DNA of 64,000 bases from Methylobacterium sp. PvR107 (lineage in GTDB: Bacteria > Pseudomonadota > Alphaproteobacteria > Rhizobiales > Beijerinckiaceae). The notes below the pieces were generated by a model, which was not told the origin of the DNA, made no database searches, and saw only the letters and a list, made by a program, of their open reading frames with translations. Below are positions 51,892 to 59,959 of the stretch, in pieces. Position 1 is the stretch's first letter; each line of letters begins with the position of its first letter. Position numbers and translations under genes: made by a program. The stretch is taken from NCBI RefSeq assembly GCF_017833295.1, contig NZ_JAFIBW010000001.1:5111501-5175500 (forward strand), read 5' to 3'.

Positions 51892-53365
51892 GACCGACGG
51901 CACGGGCGACCGACGCTACCTCGTCTTCACGCTGGGCTCGGACGACTTCGCCCTCGATGCGGGCATCGTCCGCGAGCTTCTCCGGCCGCCCAGGCTGACG
52001 CGGGTGCCCGGCGCACCGGCCGCGCTGGCCGGGCTCACCAACCTTCGCGGTACGGCCCTACCGGTGCTCGACTTGCGCCGCGTCGTGCGTCCGGGATTCG
52101 AGCCCGCCACGGAACCGACCCGAGTCGTCGTGGCAGAGGCGGCCGAGGCGGTCGGGCTGTTGGTCGACCGCGTCGTCGCGTTCTCGGCAGGCGCGGAATC
52201 TTTCGAGGAAGAAGGCCCATCGAAAGTCCGGCGTCTCACCACCACGGCGGGATCGGGGCAGGTTCGCGTGCTCGATCTCCCGGCCTTGGTCGCGGAAGCG
52301 TTTCCCCGTGGGCGTGCCGGCGCGTCCGCGTCCGCAGGCGTCCGGCATGGACGGGATGAGGTTGCCGGCGCGGCGGATGCGGAGCGCGTCGCGCTGGTTT
52401 CCTTCACGGCCGCCGGGCGATCCTACGCCTTGCCGCTGGAGCGGGTCGCGGAGGTGCTCGCGCTGCCGCCGGACGTCGTGCCGGTGCCGCGGGCCGGGAC
52501 CGCCGCCCTGGGCGTCGTCGCGCTGCGGGGCCGGGTGCTTCCGCTGCTGAACTTGCCTGCGCTGCTCGGCCTCGCCGCGCCATTGCCGGGGGCGGACGCG
52601 CGCATCGTCGTCGCGCGCCTCGGAGGAACGGAGACCGGCCTCGTCGTCGATGCCCTAGGTCCGATCCTGCGGCTCGCCCCTGATGCCGTCGATCCGGTGC
52701 CGTCGGCGTTGAGCCGGGGCGGCGCGACCGCCGTCGACGCGATCTGCCGGGTCGATGGAGCCGGGACGCTCGTCTCCGTGCTGTCCCCCGACCGCCTGTT
52801 GGAAGGGACGTCCGTGACCACCTCGACCGTACGCTCCCATAATCCCAAGACCTCGGATGTCATGGCGAGAGATGCGACCGAGCAGGTCGTGGTCTTTGAC
52901 GTCGGGGGCGAAAGCTACGGCGTAGCGGTCGGCGCGGTGCGGGAGGTTCTCCGCGTCCCGGAGACCATGGCGCGCCTGCCCCGGTCGCCGGACCTGATCG
53001 TCGGAGCCATAGACGTGCGGGGTACCGTGCTGGCCGTGGTGGACCAGCGACGACGCTTCGGCCTGCCGCCCGGCCAGGCCGGCCCGCGCCGGCGCATCGT
53101 CGTGCTCGAAGCCGGTGGCAACGTCGCCGGCCTGCTCGTCGACGGTGTCTCGCGCATGCTGCGCCTTGACGCGGCCGCGATCCGGCCGACGCCCGACTAT
53201 TCCGGGGACGCGGAGAACGCCATCGACCGGGTCGCAACCCTCGACGATGGCAGCCTTCTGCCTATCGTCGACGCCTCGGTACTCCTCGCCGGCACGGACC
53301 GCAGCGTGCGCGCTTCGACGAAGCGGCCGCGGCGGCAGGACGCCGGCGCGGAACCCGCGGCATGA
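51884..53365 (+). CDS. cheW: Triple CheW-domain adaptor
   Basis: A 493-residue protein with three CheW domains in tandem, at about residues 8-150 ([20 protein letters not shown]), 175-300 ([20 protein letters not shown]) and 330-470 ([20 protein letters not shown]). Each has the typical NLRG, LRGRV or VRGTV strand ([40 protein letters not shown]). Ordinary CheW has one such domain, linking receptor to CheA; three on one chain could cross-link receptor and kinase arrays. The ATG at 51884 overlaps the receptor stop, and the next gene overlaps by four bases. Confidence 0.93.
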   Translation: MPETDGTGDRRYLVFTLGSDDFALDAGIVRELLRPPRLTRVPGAPAALAGLTNLRGTALPVLDLRRVVRPGFEPATEPTRVVVAEAAEAVGLLVDRVVAFSAGAESFEEEGPSKVRRLTTTAGSGQVRVLDLPALVAEAFPRGRAGASASAGVRHGRDEVAGAADAERVALVSFTAAGRSYALPLERVAEVLALPPDVVPVPRAGTAALGVVALRGRVLPLLNLPALLGLAAPLPGADARIVVARLGGTETGLVVDALGPILRLAPDAVDPVPSALSRGGATAVDAICRVDGAGTLVSVLSPDRLLEGTSVTTSTVRSHNPKTSDVMARDATEQVVVFDVGGESYGVAVGAVREVLRVPETMARLPRSPDLIVGAIDVRGTVLAVVDQRRRFGLPPGQAGPRRRIVVLEAGGNVAGLLVDGVSRMLRLDAAAIRPTPDYSGDAENAIDRVATLDDGSLLPIVDASVLLAGTDRSVRASTKRPRRQDAGAEPAA

Positions 53366-54468
53366 TCCGCCTCCTGGTCGTCGACGACTCGGCGCTGATG
53401 CGCAAGCTCCTCGGCGGCGTGTTCGCGCAGGAACCGGACTTCGAGTTGGCCTTCGCGCGAGATGGCGATCAGGCGCTGGCCGAGCATGCCCGGTTCCGCC
53501 CGGACGTGATCACCCTCGACGTCAATATGCCGGGCCTCGACGGCCTCGCATGCCTCGACCGCATCATGCTGGATCGTCCGACGCCGGTGGTGATGGTGTC
53601 GTCCCTGACCGCGGATGGCGCGGAGGTCACGCTCGACGCGATGGAGCGCGGCGCCGTCGACTTCGTCGCCAAGCCCGGCGGCGCCGTCTCCCTGGAGATC
53701 GACCGCCTCGGTCCGCTGATTGTGCAGAAGGTCCGGGCGGCCGCCCGCGCCCGCCTGCGTCCGACCCTGCGCCTGGCAGAGCGCATCCGTGCCAGGAGCG
53801 CCTCCTCGGCCCGCGTCGCGGCGGGATTGCCACCGCGACGAGCGTCCGTGCCTTCGCCTGCGACACCGCCCACGTCGTCGCCCGCGCCCGGGCCGGTCGA
53901 GGGTGTCGTGCTGGTCGGGACATCCACGGGCGGACCGCCCGCGCTCGATGCCTTGCTGTCGCGATTGCCGGCGGATTTTCCGTGGCCGGTCGTAGTTGCA
54001 CAGCACATGCCCGGCAGCTTCACCGGGCCCCTGGCGCGCCGGCTCGACGGTCTGTGCGCCCTACGGGTGCAGGAAGCCACGCGGCCGATGCCGCTGGCTT
54101 CGGGCAACGTCTACGTGGGGAGGGGGGACGCGGATGTGACGCTCGCGCGCCGCCCCTCCGGACTGGTCGTGCAACCGGTGCCGGTTCATGCCGATTACCT
54201 TTGGCACCCGAGCGTCGACCGCCTCGTCGCGAGCGCCCTCGAACTGGTCCAACCCTCACGCCTGATCGGCGTGCTGATGACCGGCATGGGCCGCGACGGC
54301 GCCGCGACGATGGCAGAGTTGCAAGCGAAGGGCGGCCGCACCATCGCAGAGAGCGAGGAGACGGCGGTGGTGTGGGGCATGCCGGGAGAGCTGGTCCGGG
54401 CGGGAGGCGCCACCGTAGTCTCGCCGCTCGACGACATCGCCGACGCGCTGCTGGACATGGTGCCCTGA
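53362..54468 (+). CDS. cheB: Chemotaxis methylesterase CheB
   Basis: A 368-residue response-regulator methylesterase. The N-terminal receiver has VVDDSALMRKLL, the phospho-acceptor in ITLDVNMPGLDG, and lysine in DFVAKPGG. A linker leads to the esterase domain with GTSTGGPPAL (catalytic serine), QHMPGSFTGPLARRL (histidine) and MTGMGRDGAATM (aspartate). It deamidates or demethylates receptor glutamates, giving adaptation together with CheR. ATGA overlap with the CheW gene; its stop overlaps the next ATG (TGATG). Confidence 0.96.
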   Translation: MIRLLVVDDSALMRKLLGGVFAQEPDFELAFARDGDQALAEHARFRPDVITLDVNMPGLDGLACLDRIMLDRPTPVVMVSSLTADGAEVTLDAMERGAVDFVAKPGGAVSLEIDRLGPLIVQKVRAAARARLRPTLRLAERIRARSASSARVAAGLPPRRASVPSPATPPTSSPAPGPVEGVVLVGTSTGGPPALDALLSRLPADFPWPVVVAQHMPGSFTGPLARRLDGLCALRVQEATRPMPLASGNVYVGRGDADVTLARRPSGLVVQPVPVHADYLWHPSVDRLVASALELVQPSRLIGVLMTGMGRDGAATMAELQAKGGRTIAESEETAVVWGMPGELVRAGGATVVSPLDDIADALLDMVP

Positions 54469-55040
54469 TGCCGCTCGTACGCCGCGATCCGCCCCGTCCG
54501 CCCGAAAGCACGGGCGTGTCTGCAGCCATTCCCGCCCCACGCGACCGCACCAGCCGCACCGGGGCGGCGGACGATCTGGGGAATGCCCTTGAAGCGGAGA
54601 CGGACCCGCGCGCTCGTGAAGCTGTTCTCGCGGCGCTTCTGGCCATAGCCGATCCATCCGCCGCCGCCGCGCTCGCCCGGCACTTGCGCTCGGAAGACGC
54701 GTCGCTGCGCAACGCCTGCATCGAGGCGCTCCAGGCGATGCCCGCCGCGGCTTCCTCGGTGCTGCCCAGCCTGCTCGCCGACGCGGACGCCGACGTCCGG
54801 CTGCTCGCCACCGAGATCGTGCGGACTCAGCCGACCGAGGCCGCAAATGGCATGCTCGCGCGCCTGCTCGAGCGCGAGACCCACCCGAACGTCTGCGGTG
54901 CAGCTGTGGAGGTGCTGGCGGAGATCGGGACGTCCGATGCGGTGCCGTCGTTGCGTGCCGCCCGGAGCCGGTTCTCATCGGAGGCCTTCCTGCCCCAGGC
55001 CATCGACACCGTGCTCGCGCGCCTCGGATCGGGGCGTTGA
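54468..55040 (+). CDS. HEAT-repeat protein of the chemosensory operon
   Basis: A 190-residue protein. After about 30 disordered residues it has four or five HEAT-like helical pairs (DPRAREAVLAALLAIADPSA, LRNACIEALQAMPAAASSVL, ADVRLLATEIVRTQPTEAAN, then HPNVCGAAVEVLAEIGTSDA). HEAT repeats are protein-binding scaffolds and occur with some non-flagellar chemosensory clusters. It is translationally coupled to cheB and sits four bases before cheR, so it is part of the pathway; the partner is unknown. Confidence 0.82.
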   Translation: MPLVRRDPPRPPESTGVSAAIPAPRDRTSRTGAADDLGNALEAETDPRAREAVLAALLAIADPSAAAALARHLRSEDASLRNACIEALQAMPAAASSVLPSLLADADADVRLLATEIVRTQPTEAANGMLARLLERETHPNVCGAAVEVLAEIGTSDAVPSLRAARSRFSSEAFLPQAIDTVLARLGSGR

Positions 55041-55044
55041 GCGC

Positions 55045-55908
55045 GTGTCCGAACCCACATCGCCGGTTACCGATGCCGACTTCGCGCGCTTCTGCGAGTT
55101 CCTGTACCGGCGCACCGGCATCCTGTTCACGCCGGCCAAGCGCTATTTCGTCGACCGGCGCCTCGCCGAACGCATGCAGGCCACCGCGTCTCGCTCCTTC
55201 GCGGTCTACCTCGCCCGCTTGCGCGCCGACACGGACGGCGAGGTCGAGAAGCTCATCAACGCCTTCACCATCAACGAGACCTATTTTTACCGTGAGGACC
55301 ACCAGCTCCGCTGCCTGACCTCCGCGCTTCTGCCGGAGCGCGTCACCGGCAAGCCGTCAGGGGCAACCGTGCGGATCTGGTCGATGCCCTGCTCGACCGG
55401 CGAAGAGCCTTATTCGGTGGCGATCTGGCTCCTGGAGAATTGGCCGGAGGTCGACCGCTACGATATCGAGATCGTCGGCTCGGACATCGACACCCGCGCG
55501 CTCGCCGCCGCGGAGGAAGGCCGGTATGGTGAGCGCGCGCTGATGCGGCTGAGCCCGGATCTCGTCGCCCGCTATTTCGTGCGCGAGGAGACGCGTCTCG
55601 GCCCGGCCTGGCGCATCCTTGCGGACCTGCGCGGCTCAGTGCGTTTCACCCCCTGCAACCTCACGGAGGCGGCAGCGATGGCTACGCAGGGTCGGTTCGA
55701 CGTCATATTCTGCCGCAACGTCCTGATCTACTTCGACGACGCCTCTCGACGCGTCGCGGCGGACAACATCTTCGATGCCCTCGTCCCAGGCGGATTCGTC
55801 TGCCTCGGCCACACCGAGAGCATGAGCCGGATCTCCCCTTTGTTCAGGGTCTGCCGCTACGATGACGCCATCGTCTATAGGCGGCCGCGCGAGGGCGAGC
55901 ATGTCTGA
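55045..55908 (+). CDS. cheR: Chemotaxis protein methyltransferase CheR
   Basis: A 287-residue SAM-dependent methyltransferase. The N-terminal helical domain has FCEFLYRRTGILFTPAKRYF. The catalytic domain has NETYFYREDHQL, SMPCSTGEEPYSVAIWLLE (SAM site), VGSDIDTRAL, and FCRNVLIYFDDASR with the late GHTESM motif. It methylates receptor glutamates. The GTG start at 55045 follows the HEAT gene by four bases, and the frame further upstream is that gene's antisense-like region. It overlaps cheY by eight bases. Confidence 0.95.
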   Translation: MSEPTSPVTDADFARFCEFLYRRTGILFTPAKRYFVDRRLAERMQATASRSFAVYLARLRADTDGEVEKLINAFTINETYFYREDHQLRCLTSALLPERVTGKPSGATVRIWSMPCSTGEEPYSVAIWLLENWPEVDRYDIEIVGSDIDTRALAAAEEGRYGERALMRLSPDLVARYFVREETRLGPAWRILADLRGSVRFTPCNLTEAAAMATQGRFDVIFCRNVLIYFDDASRRVAADNIFDALVPGGFVCLGHTESMSRISPLFRVCRYDDAIVYRRPREGEHV

Positions 55909-56305
55909 GACCGCGACCGCACCCGTCGAGCCCCCCCGCGTGCTCGTCGTCGACGACGCGAGCCTGGTGCGGATGTACTATCGGGGTGTCCTGGAGAAGG
56001 CGGGCTTCGTCGTCGACGAGGCGCTCAACGGCATAGAGGGGCTGGAACGGGTACTGGGCACGACCTACGACCTTCTCGTCGTGGACGTGAACATGCCGAA
56101 GATGGACGGCTTCAGCTTCCTCCGCGCCCTGCGGGGTCGCGAGGTCCCGATCCGGTCCATCCCCGCCCTTATGACAAGCACCGAGGCCGGCGACGGCGAC
56201 CGGGAGGCGGCGCGAGCCGCGGGCGCGAACTTCTATCTGGTCAAGCCGCTCTCCGAGGACGCGCTTGCCGCGCATGCCCTGGCGCTCGCGGGACGGCGCC
56301 CGTGA
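55901..56305 (+). CDS. cheY: CheY-type response regulator
   Basis: A 134-residue stand-alone receiver domain: LVVDDASLVRMYYRGVL, the phospho-acceptor aspartate in LLVVDVNMPKMDGFSF, the switch threonine in ALMTSTEAGDGD, and lysine in NFYLVKPLSED. No output domain is attached, as in CheY. It lies between cheR and cheA, with an eight-base and a four-base overlap. Its output is unknown, because no flagellar genes are nearby. Confidence 0.93.
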   Translation: MSETATAPVEPPRVLVVDDASLVRMYYRGVLEKAGFVVDEALNGIEGLERVLGTTYDLLVVDVNMPKMDGFSFLRALRGREVPIRSIPALMTSTEAGDGDREAARAAGANFYLVKPLSEDALAAHALALAGRRP

Positions 56306-58575
56306 ACGAGCTTCTCGAACAATTCCTCGCCGAGACGCGGGAGCTCGTCCAATCGGCCACGGAGGACCTGCTCGCGCTTGAGGCGGCACCGGGCGACGCA
56401 GAGGCGGTGAACCGGGTGTTCCGCGCCTTCCACACGCTCAAGGGCTCCGTCGGCCTGTTCGATTACCCGCCGTGGTTCGCGCTCCTGCACGCCGCCGAGG
56501 ATGGCCTCTCCGCGGCGCGGGTCGGGACCCTCGCGGTGGATGCCAAGCTGATCGACCTCTCGCTGGAGACCCTCGATGCCACGGCGCGATGGGCCGACGC
56601 GGTGGAGGCGACGACGCGGCTGCCGGCCACCGCCGCGACCGAGGCGGCCGATCTGGCCGAGCGGTACCGTTCGCTCATCGGGCGCAAAGCGAAGGTCCAG
56701 GCGGCTGATGCGGCAGCGTTGCCGGGATGGGCCATCCGTCTCGCCGACCCTGCCGACGTCAGCGGCAAAGCGCTGACCGCGGTGCGATACCTGCCCCGGA
56801 ACGACTGCTTCTTCTCAGGGGACGACCCGCTCGCGCTGGTCCGGAAGGTACCCGGCCTGCGGGCCGTCTCGGTCGAACCGGCCACGCCTTGGGAACCGGG
56901 CGAGGAGTTCGACGCCTATGCCTGCAACCTCGTCATCACCCTGCTGACCGAGGCCCCGCGCCCGGAAGTTGAAACGGCCTTCCGGCTCGTCGGCGACCAG
57001 ATCACGGTCATTGATATGCCCGTGGCCGGCGCACGGACCGTGGTCGGCGAGGTTCAGACCGGGGTCGGCCCCACGTTGCCGCCGGTCGTCGCAGCAATCC
57101 TCGCGGAACAGGTCCGCGTGCTGGCCGCCGCGGGCGATGGGGTCACCGACGCGGGCCGTTCGGAAGCCTGCGCGCGAGCGGCGGCGAACGCACTCCGGTC
57201 GGTTGGCCGTTCCGTCGACGCAGAGCAGTGCGCGCGGGCGCTCGAACGCGGGCTGGATGCCCTCCGGGCGGCCATCGATGCCGTCCTGACCGGCCGGCCG
57301 GACACCGCTTCCCTCACCGGTGCCGAGGAGGATAGGGGCGCGACCGAGTCCCCCGTTGGAGACGCGGCCCGTACCCTGCGGGTCGACGCCGCCCGGGTCG
57401 ACGGCCTCGTCGCCCTGGTCGGCGAGCTCGTCGTGGCCCGCAACGCCCTTGGCCATCTCGCCGCCCGGGCCGAGGCCGGCGAGGATGCGGGCACGCTGGC
57501 CCGCGCGATCCGCGAGGCCGACGCGAATATCGGGCGCCTCGCGACGACGTTGCATCGGAGCGCCGTCTCGCTCCGGCTCACGCCGCTCTCAGGGGTGTTC
57601 CGCCGTTTCACGCGTCCGGTGCGCGAGGCCGCACGCGGCCTCGGCAAGGAGGTCGTCCTCGAGGTCGAAGGCGAGGACACGGAGGCGGACAGGAGCATCG
57701 TCGAGAACCTGTTCGAGCCATTGCTGCACGTCGTGCGCAATGCGGTCGACCACGGCCTGGAGGATGCGGCAACGCGGCGACGAGACGGCAAGCCCGGAGC
57801 CGGGCGCATCCGCATGGCAGCCGGGCAGGACGACAACGGCATCGTCGTGTCGGTCTCTGACGACGGGCGCGGGATCGACCCGGACTTCATCCGCCGCCGG
57901 GCATTCGAGCGCGGCTTATGCTCGCCCGAGGCGGCCGCGACACTCGATGACGAAGCTGTCATCGACCTGATCTTCGCGCCGGGTTTTTCGACGGCGGAGA
58001 GCGTCGGCGCCCTGTCGGGTCGGGGCGTCGGCATGGACGTGGTGCGTGCGGCGGCGGTGCGCATGGGCGGCCGCGTCTCGGTCGAGAGCCAAGTCGGCCT
58101 TGGCACCATGATCCGCCTGCACCTGCCCCGGACCGTCGCCCTGGCTCGCATCATGGTGGTCGAAGCGGGCGGGGAATCGTACGGCATCGCGATGGACGCC
58201 GTCGTGGAGGTCGTTCGCAGGCCGCGGACGGCCATCCATGCCGTCGCCGGCGGGCGCGCGACGGTCCTGCGGGACCGAACCGTTCCGGTGTTTCGGCTCG
58301 TCGATCTGTCGGGGCATGGGCACGTTTCCATCGCGGCCCCGGAGGCCTTGCTCCTGGCCATCCGGGTGGGTCCGGAGACCGCCGCCCTGGAAGTCGACCG
58401 CGTCGAGGACCGCATCGAAGCGGTGGTCCGGCCGCCATCCGGCCTCGTGGCGGCCCTGCCGGGGGTGGCAGGCACGACCCTTCTCGGCGACGGCCGCGTG
58501 TTGCTCGTGCTCGACCCCGTTTCCCTGCTCGCGGCCGAGCCGACGGTGGACCAGATGGCTCGGGAGCAAAGGTGA
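56302..58575 (+). CDS. cheA: Chemotaxis histidine kinase CheA
   Basis: A 757-residue kinase. The P1 phosphotransfer domain has His44 in RAFHTLKGSVGLF. The middle region (residues about 130-260, with ALTAVRYLPRNDCFFSGDDP) is the divergent P2-like kind found in several non-classical Che systems. The P3 dimerisation helices come next, then the P4 ATP-binding boxes LHVVRNAVDHGLEDA (N), VSDDGRGIDPDFI (G1) and SGRGVGMDVV (G2), and a C-terminal CheW-like P5. The catalytic residues look intact. The start is GTG 56302, overlapping the cheY stop. With the triple-CheW protein the complex could carry four CheW-fold domains. Confidence 0.95.
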   Translation: MNELLEQFLAETRELVQSATEDLLALEAAPGDAEAVNRVFRAFHTLKGSVGLFDYPPWFALLHAAEDGLSAARVGTLAVDAKLIDLSLETLDATARWADAVEATTRLPATAATEAADLAERYRSLIGRKAKVQAADAAALPGWAIRLADPADVSGKALTAVRYLPRNDCFFSGDDPLALVRKVPGLRAVSVEPATPWEPGEEFDAYACNLVITLLTEAPRPEVETAFRLVGDQITVIDMPVAGARTVVGEVQTGVGPTLPPVVAAILAEQVRVLAAAGDGVTDAGRSEACARAAANALRSVGRSVDAEQCARALERGLDALRAAIDAVLTGRPDTASLTGAEEDRGATESPVGDAARTLRVDAARVDGLVALVGELVVARNALGHLAARAEAGEDAGTLARAIREADANIGRLATTLHRSAVSLRLTPLSGVFRRFTRPVREAARGLGKEVVLEVEGEDTEADRSIVENLFEPLLHVVRNAVDHGLEDAATRRRDGKPGAGRIRMAAGQDDNGIVVSVSDDGRGIDPDFIRRRAFERGLCSPEAAATLDDEAVIDLIFAPGFSTAESVGALSGRGVGMDVVRAAAVRMGGRVSVESQVGLGTMIRLHLPRTVALARIMVVEAGGESYGIAMDAVVEVVRRPRTAIHAVAGGRATVLRDRTVPVFRLVDLSGHGHVSIAAPEALLLAIRVGPETAALEVDRVEDRIEAVVRPPSGLVAALPGVAGTTLLGDGRVLLVLDPVSLLAAEPTVDQMAREQR

Positions 58576-58826
58576 TGGCCGTCGTACGCCGGACCGACGC
58601 CGGGTCGGGAGCGCCCATACGCCTGGAAGGGGTCTGCCCGGTCGAGGACGCCGAGACGCTCGCCCTGCTCATCCTCGAAGACCGCGCCGCCTCGGTGGAC
58701 TGGACCGCCTGCACCCGCATGCACACAGCGGTGTATCAAGTCCTGCTCCGGCTGCAGCCCAGCGTGCGAGGAACTTGCGGCGACCCGTTCGTCGAGCGTT
58801 GGCTGACCCCGTTCCGGCCAGGATAA
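58575..58826 (+). CDS. Small STAS-like protein in the Che operon
   Basis: An 83-residue protein with IRLEGVCPVEDAETLALLIL, then SVDWTACTRMHTAVYQVLLR and ending GDPFVERWLTPF. Its strand-helix pattern with a Thr/His turn is like small STAS or CheX-like proteins found in other alphaproteobacterial Che operons. The ATG overlaps the cheA stop (TGATG). Function is not established; a binding or switching role is a guess. Confidence 0.6.
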   Translation: MAVVRRTDAGSGAPIRLEGVCPVEDAETLALLILEDRAASVDWTACTRMHTAVYQVLLRLQPSVRGTCGDPFVERWLTPFRPG

Positions 58827-58937
58827 AGTGGCGTCTCTGACACTTACGGCTTTGCCCAGCGACGACCCAAGCGCATAAAGGATCTTCCCGCCACGCATCC
58901 GAGCGTATCGCGCGCAATCCAACCAGCATCGCTCTCC

Positions 58938-59321
58938 ATGCCGACCAGCGTCCTCATCGTCGACGACAGCAAGCTCGCGCGCCTCGTGGTCGCCAAGCTC
59001 CTGCGCCAGCTCAGGCCGGACTGGGAGGTGGTGGAGGCGGCCAACGCCGACCTGGCGATGTCCGTCATGGGGGACCGTCCGGTCGACGTGGCGCTCCTCG
59101 ACTTCAACATGCCCGGAAAGGACGGCCTCGAACTCGCCGCGGACCTGCGCGCGGCGAAACCCAACATGCCCATCGCCGTCGTTTCGGCCAACATCCAGGA
59201 CGAGATCATCGCGCGCGCCCGCAGCGTCGACGCCACCTTCCTTGCGAAGCCGCTCACCGAGGAGGCGCTCGCCGGGTTCCTGTCGGGTGCCGCGCTCAGG
59301 CTGCGCAGGGCGGCGTCGTGA
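58938..59321 (+). CDS. Second stand-alone response regulator
   Basis: A 127-residue receiver: VLIVDDSKLARLVVAKLLRQ, the phospho-acceptor in VALLDFNMPGKDGLEL, switch region IAVVSANIQDE, and lysine in FLAKPLTEEAL. It is a PatA- or CheY-like single-domain regulator. A 111-base gap separates it from the preceding gene, so a second promoter may lie there. It overlaps cheC by four bases and is the natural target of the CheC phosphatase. Confidence 0.9.
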   Translation: MPTSVLIVDDSKLARLVVAKLLRQLRPDWEVVEAANADLAMSVMGDRPVDVALLDFNMPGKDGLELAADLRAAKPNMPIAVVSANIQDEIIARARSVDATFLAKPLTEEALAGFLSGAALRLRRAAS

Positions 59322-59959
59322 CGTCAGCCACAGTCGATCTCACCGAACTGCAGCGCGACGCCTTCACCGAGCTCGTCAACATCGGCGTCAGCAAGGCCGC
59401 CGCCAGCCTACGCAAGATGATCGGCGTTCAGGTGCTGCTGTCGGTGCCGGCCGTGGAGATCGTGTCCCGGGCCGAGGCCGCGCGCATGATCGGGGAGCGG
59501 GAGGCGTCCGAGCTCGTCGTCATTCAGCAGGATTTCACCGGCGCCTTCGCCGGCCGCGCCCTCCTGATCTTCCCGCAGGAAAACGGGCGCGAGCTCGTCA
59601 GGGCAGTGGCCGGCGAGGAGCTGTCCGCGGACGAGGTGGCGGAGCTGGAGGACGAGGCGCTCACCGAGACCGGAAACGTCATCCTGAACGGCTGCCTCGC
59701 GACGATGGCCAACCTGCTGCAGCGGACCCTGACGATGTCGCTGCCGGAGGTCATGAGGGGCGACGGTCCGCGGATCTTCCGGCCGGTCGGCGAAGAGGGA
59801 GCCGATTCTCTGGTTCTGTTCCTGTACATCAACTTCGCGGTGCGCGAGCGCGACATCCGAGGGTACATCGCCATGCTGATGGACCTGCCGTCGCTGGAAA
59901 GCCTGAAGGTCCTGATCGATGAGTTCGTCGAACGGGCCATCGGTGAGACCGAGTCGTGA
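59318..59959 (+). CDS. cheC: CheC-family chemotaxis phosphatase
   Basis: A 213-residue CheC/CheX/FliY-family protein. Two copies of the D/SxxxExxN phosphatase helix are seen, DAFTELVNIGVSKAAASL and EALTETGNVILNGCLATMAN. The centre fits the family (DFTGAFAGRALLIFPQENGR). CheC removes phosphate from CheY-like proteins. Finding CheC directly after a receiver gene supports a phospho-relay with signal removal. It overlaps the LOV kinase gene by four bases. Confidence 0.9.
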   Translation: MTSATVDLTELQRDAFTELVNIGVSKAAASLRKMIGVQVLLSVPAVEIVSRAEAARMIGEREASELVVIQQDFTGAFAGRALLIFPQENGRELVRAVAGEELSADEVAELEDEALTETGNVILNGCLATMANLLQRTLTMSLPEVMRGDGPRIFRPVGEEGADSLVLFLYINFAVRERDIRGYIAMLMDLPSLESLKVLIDEFVERAIGETES

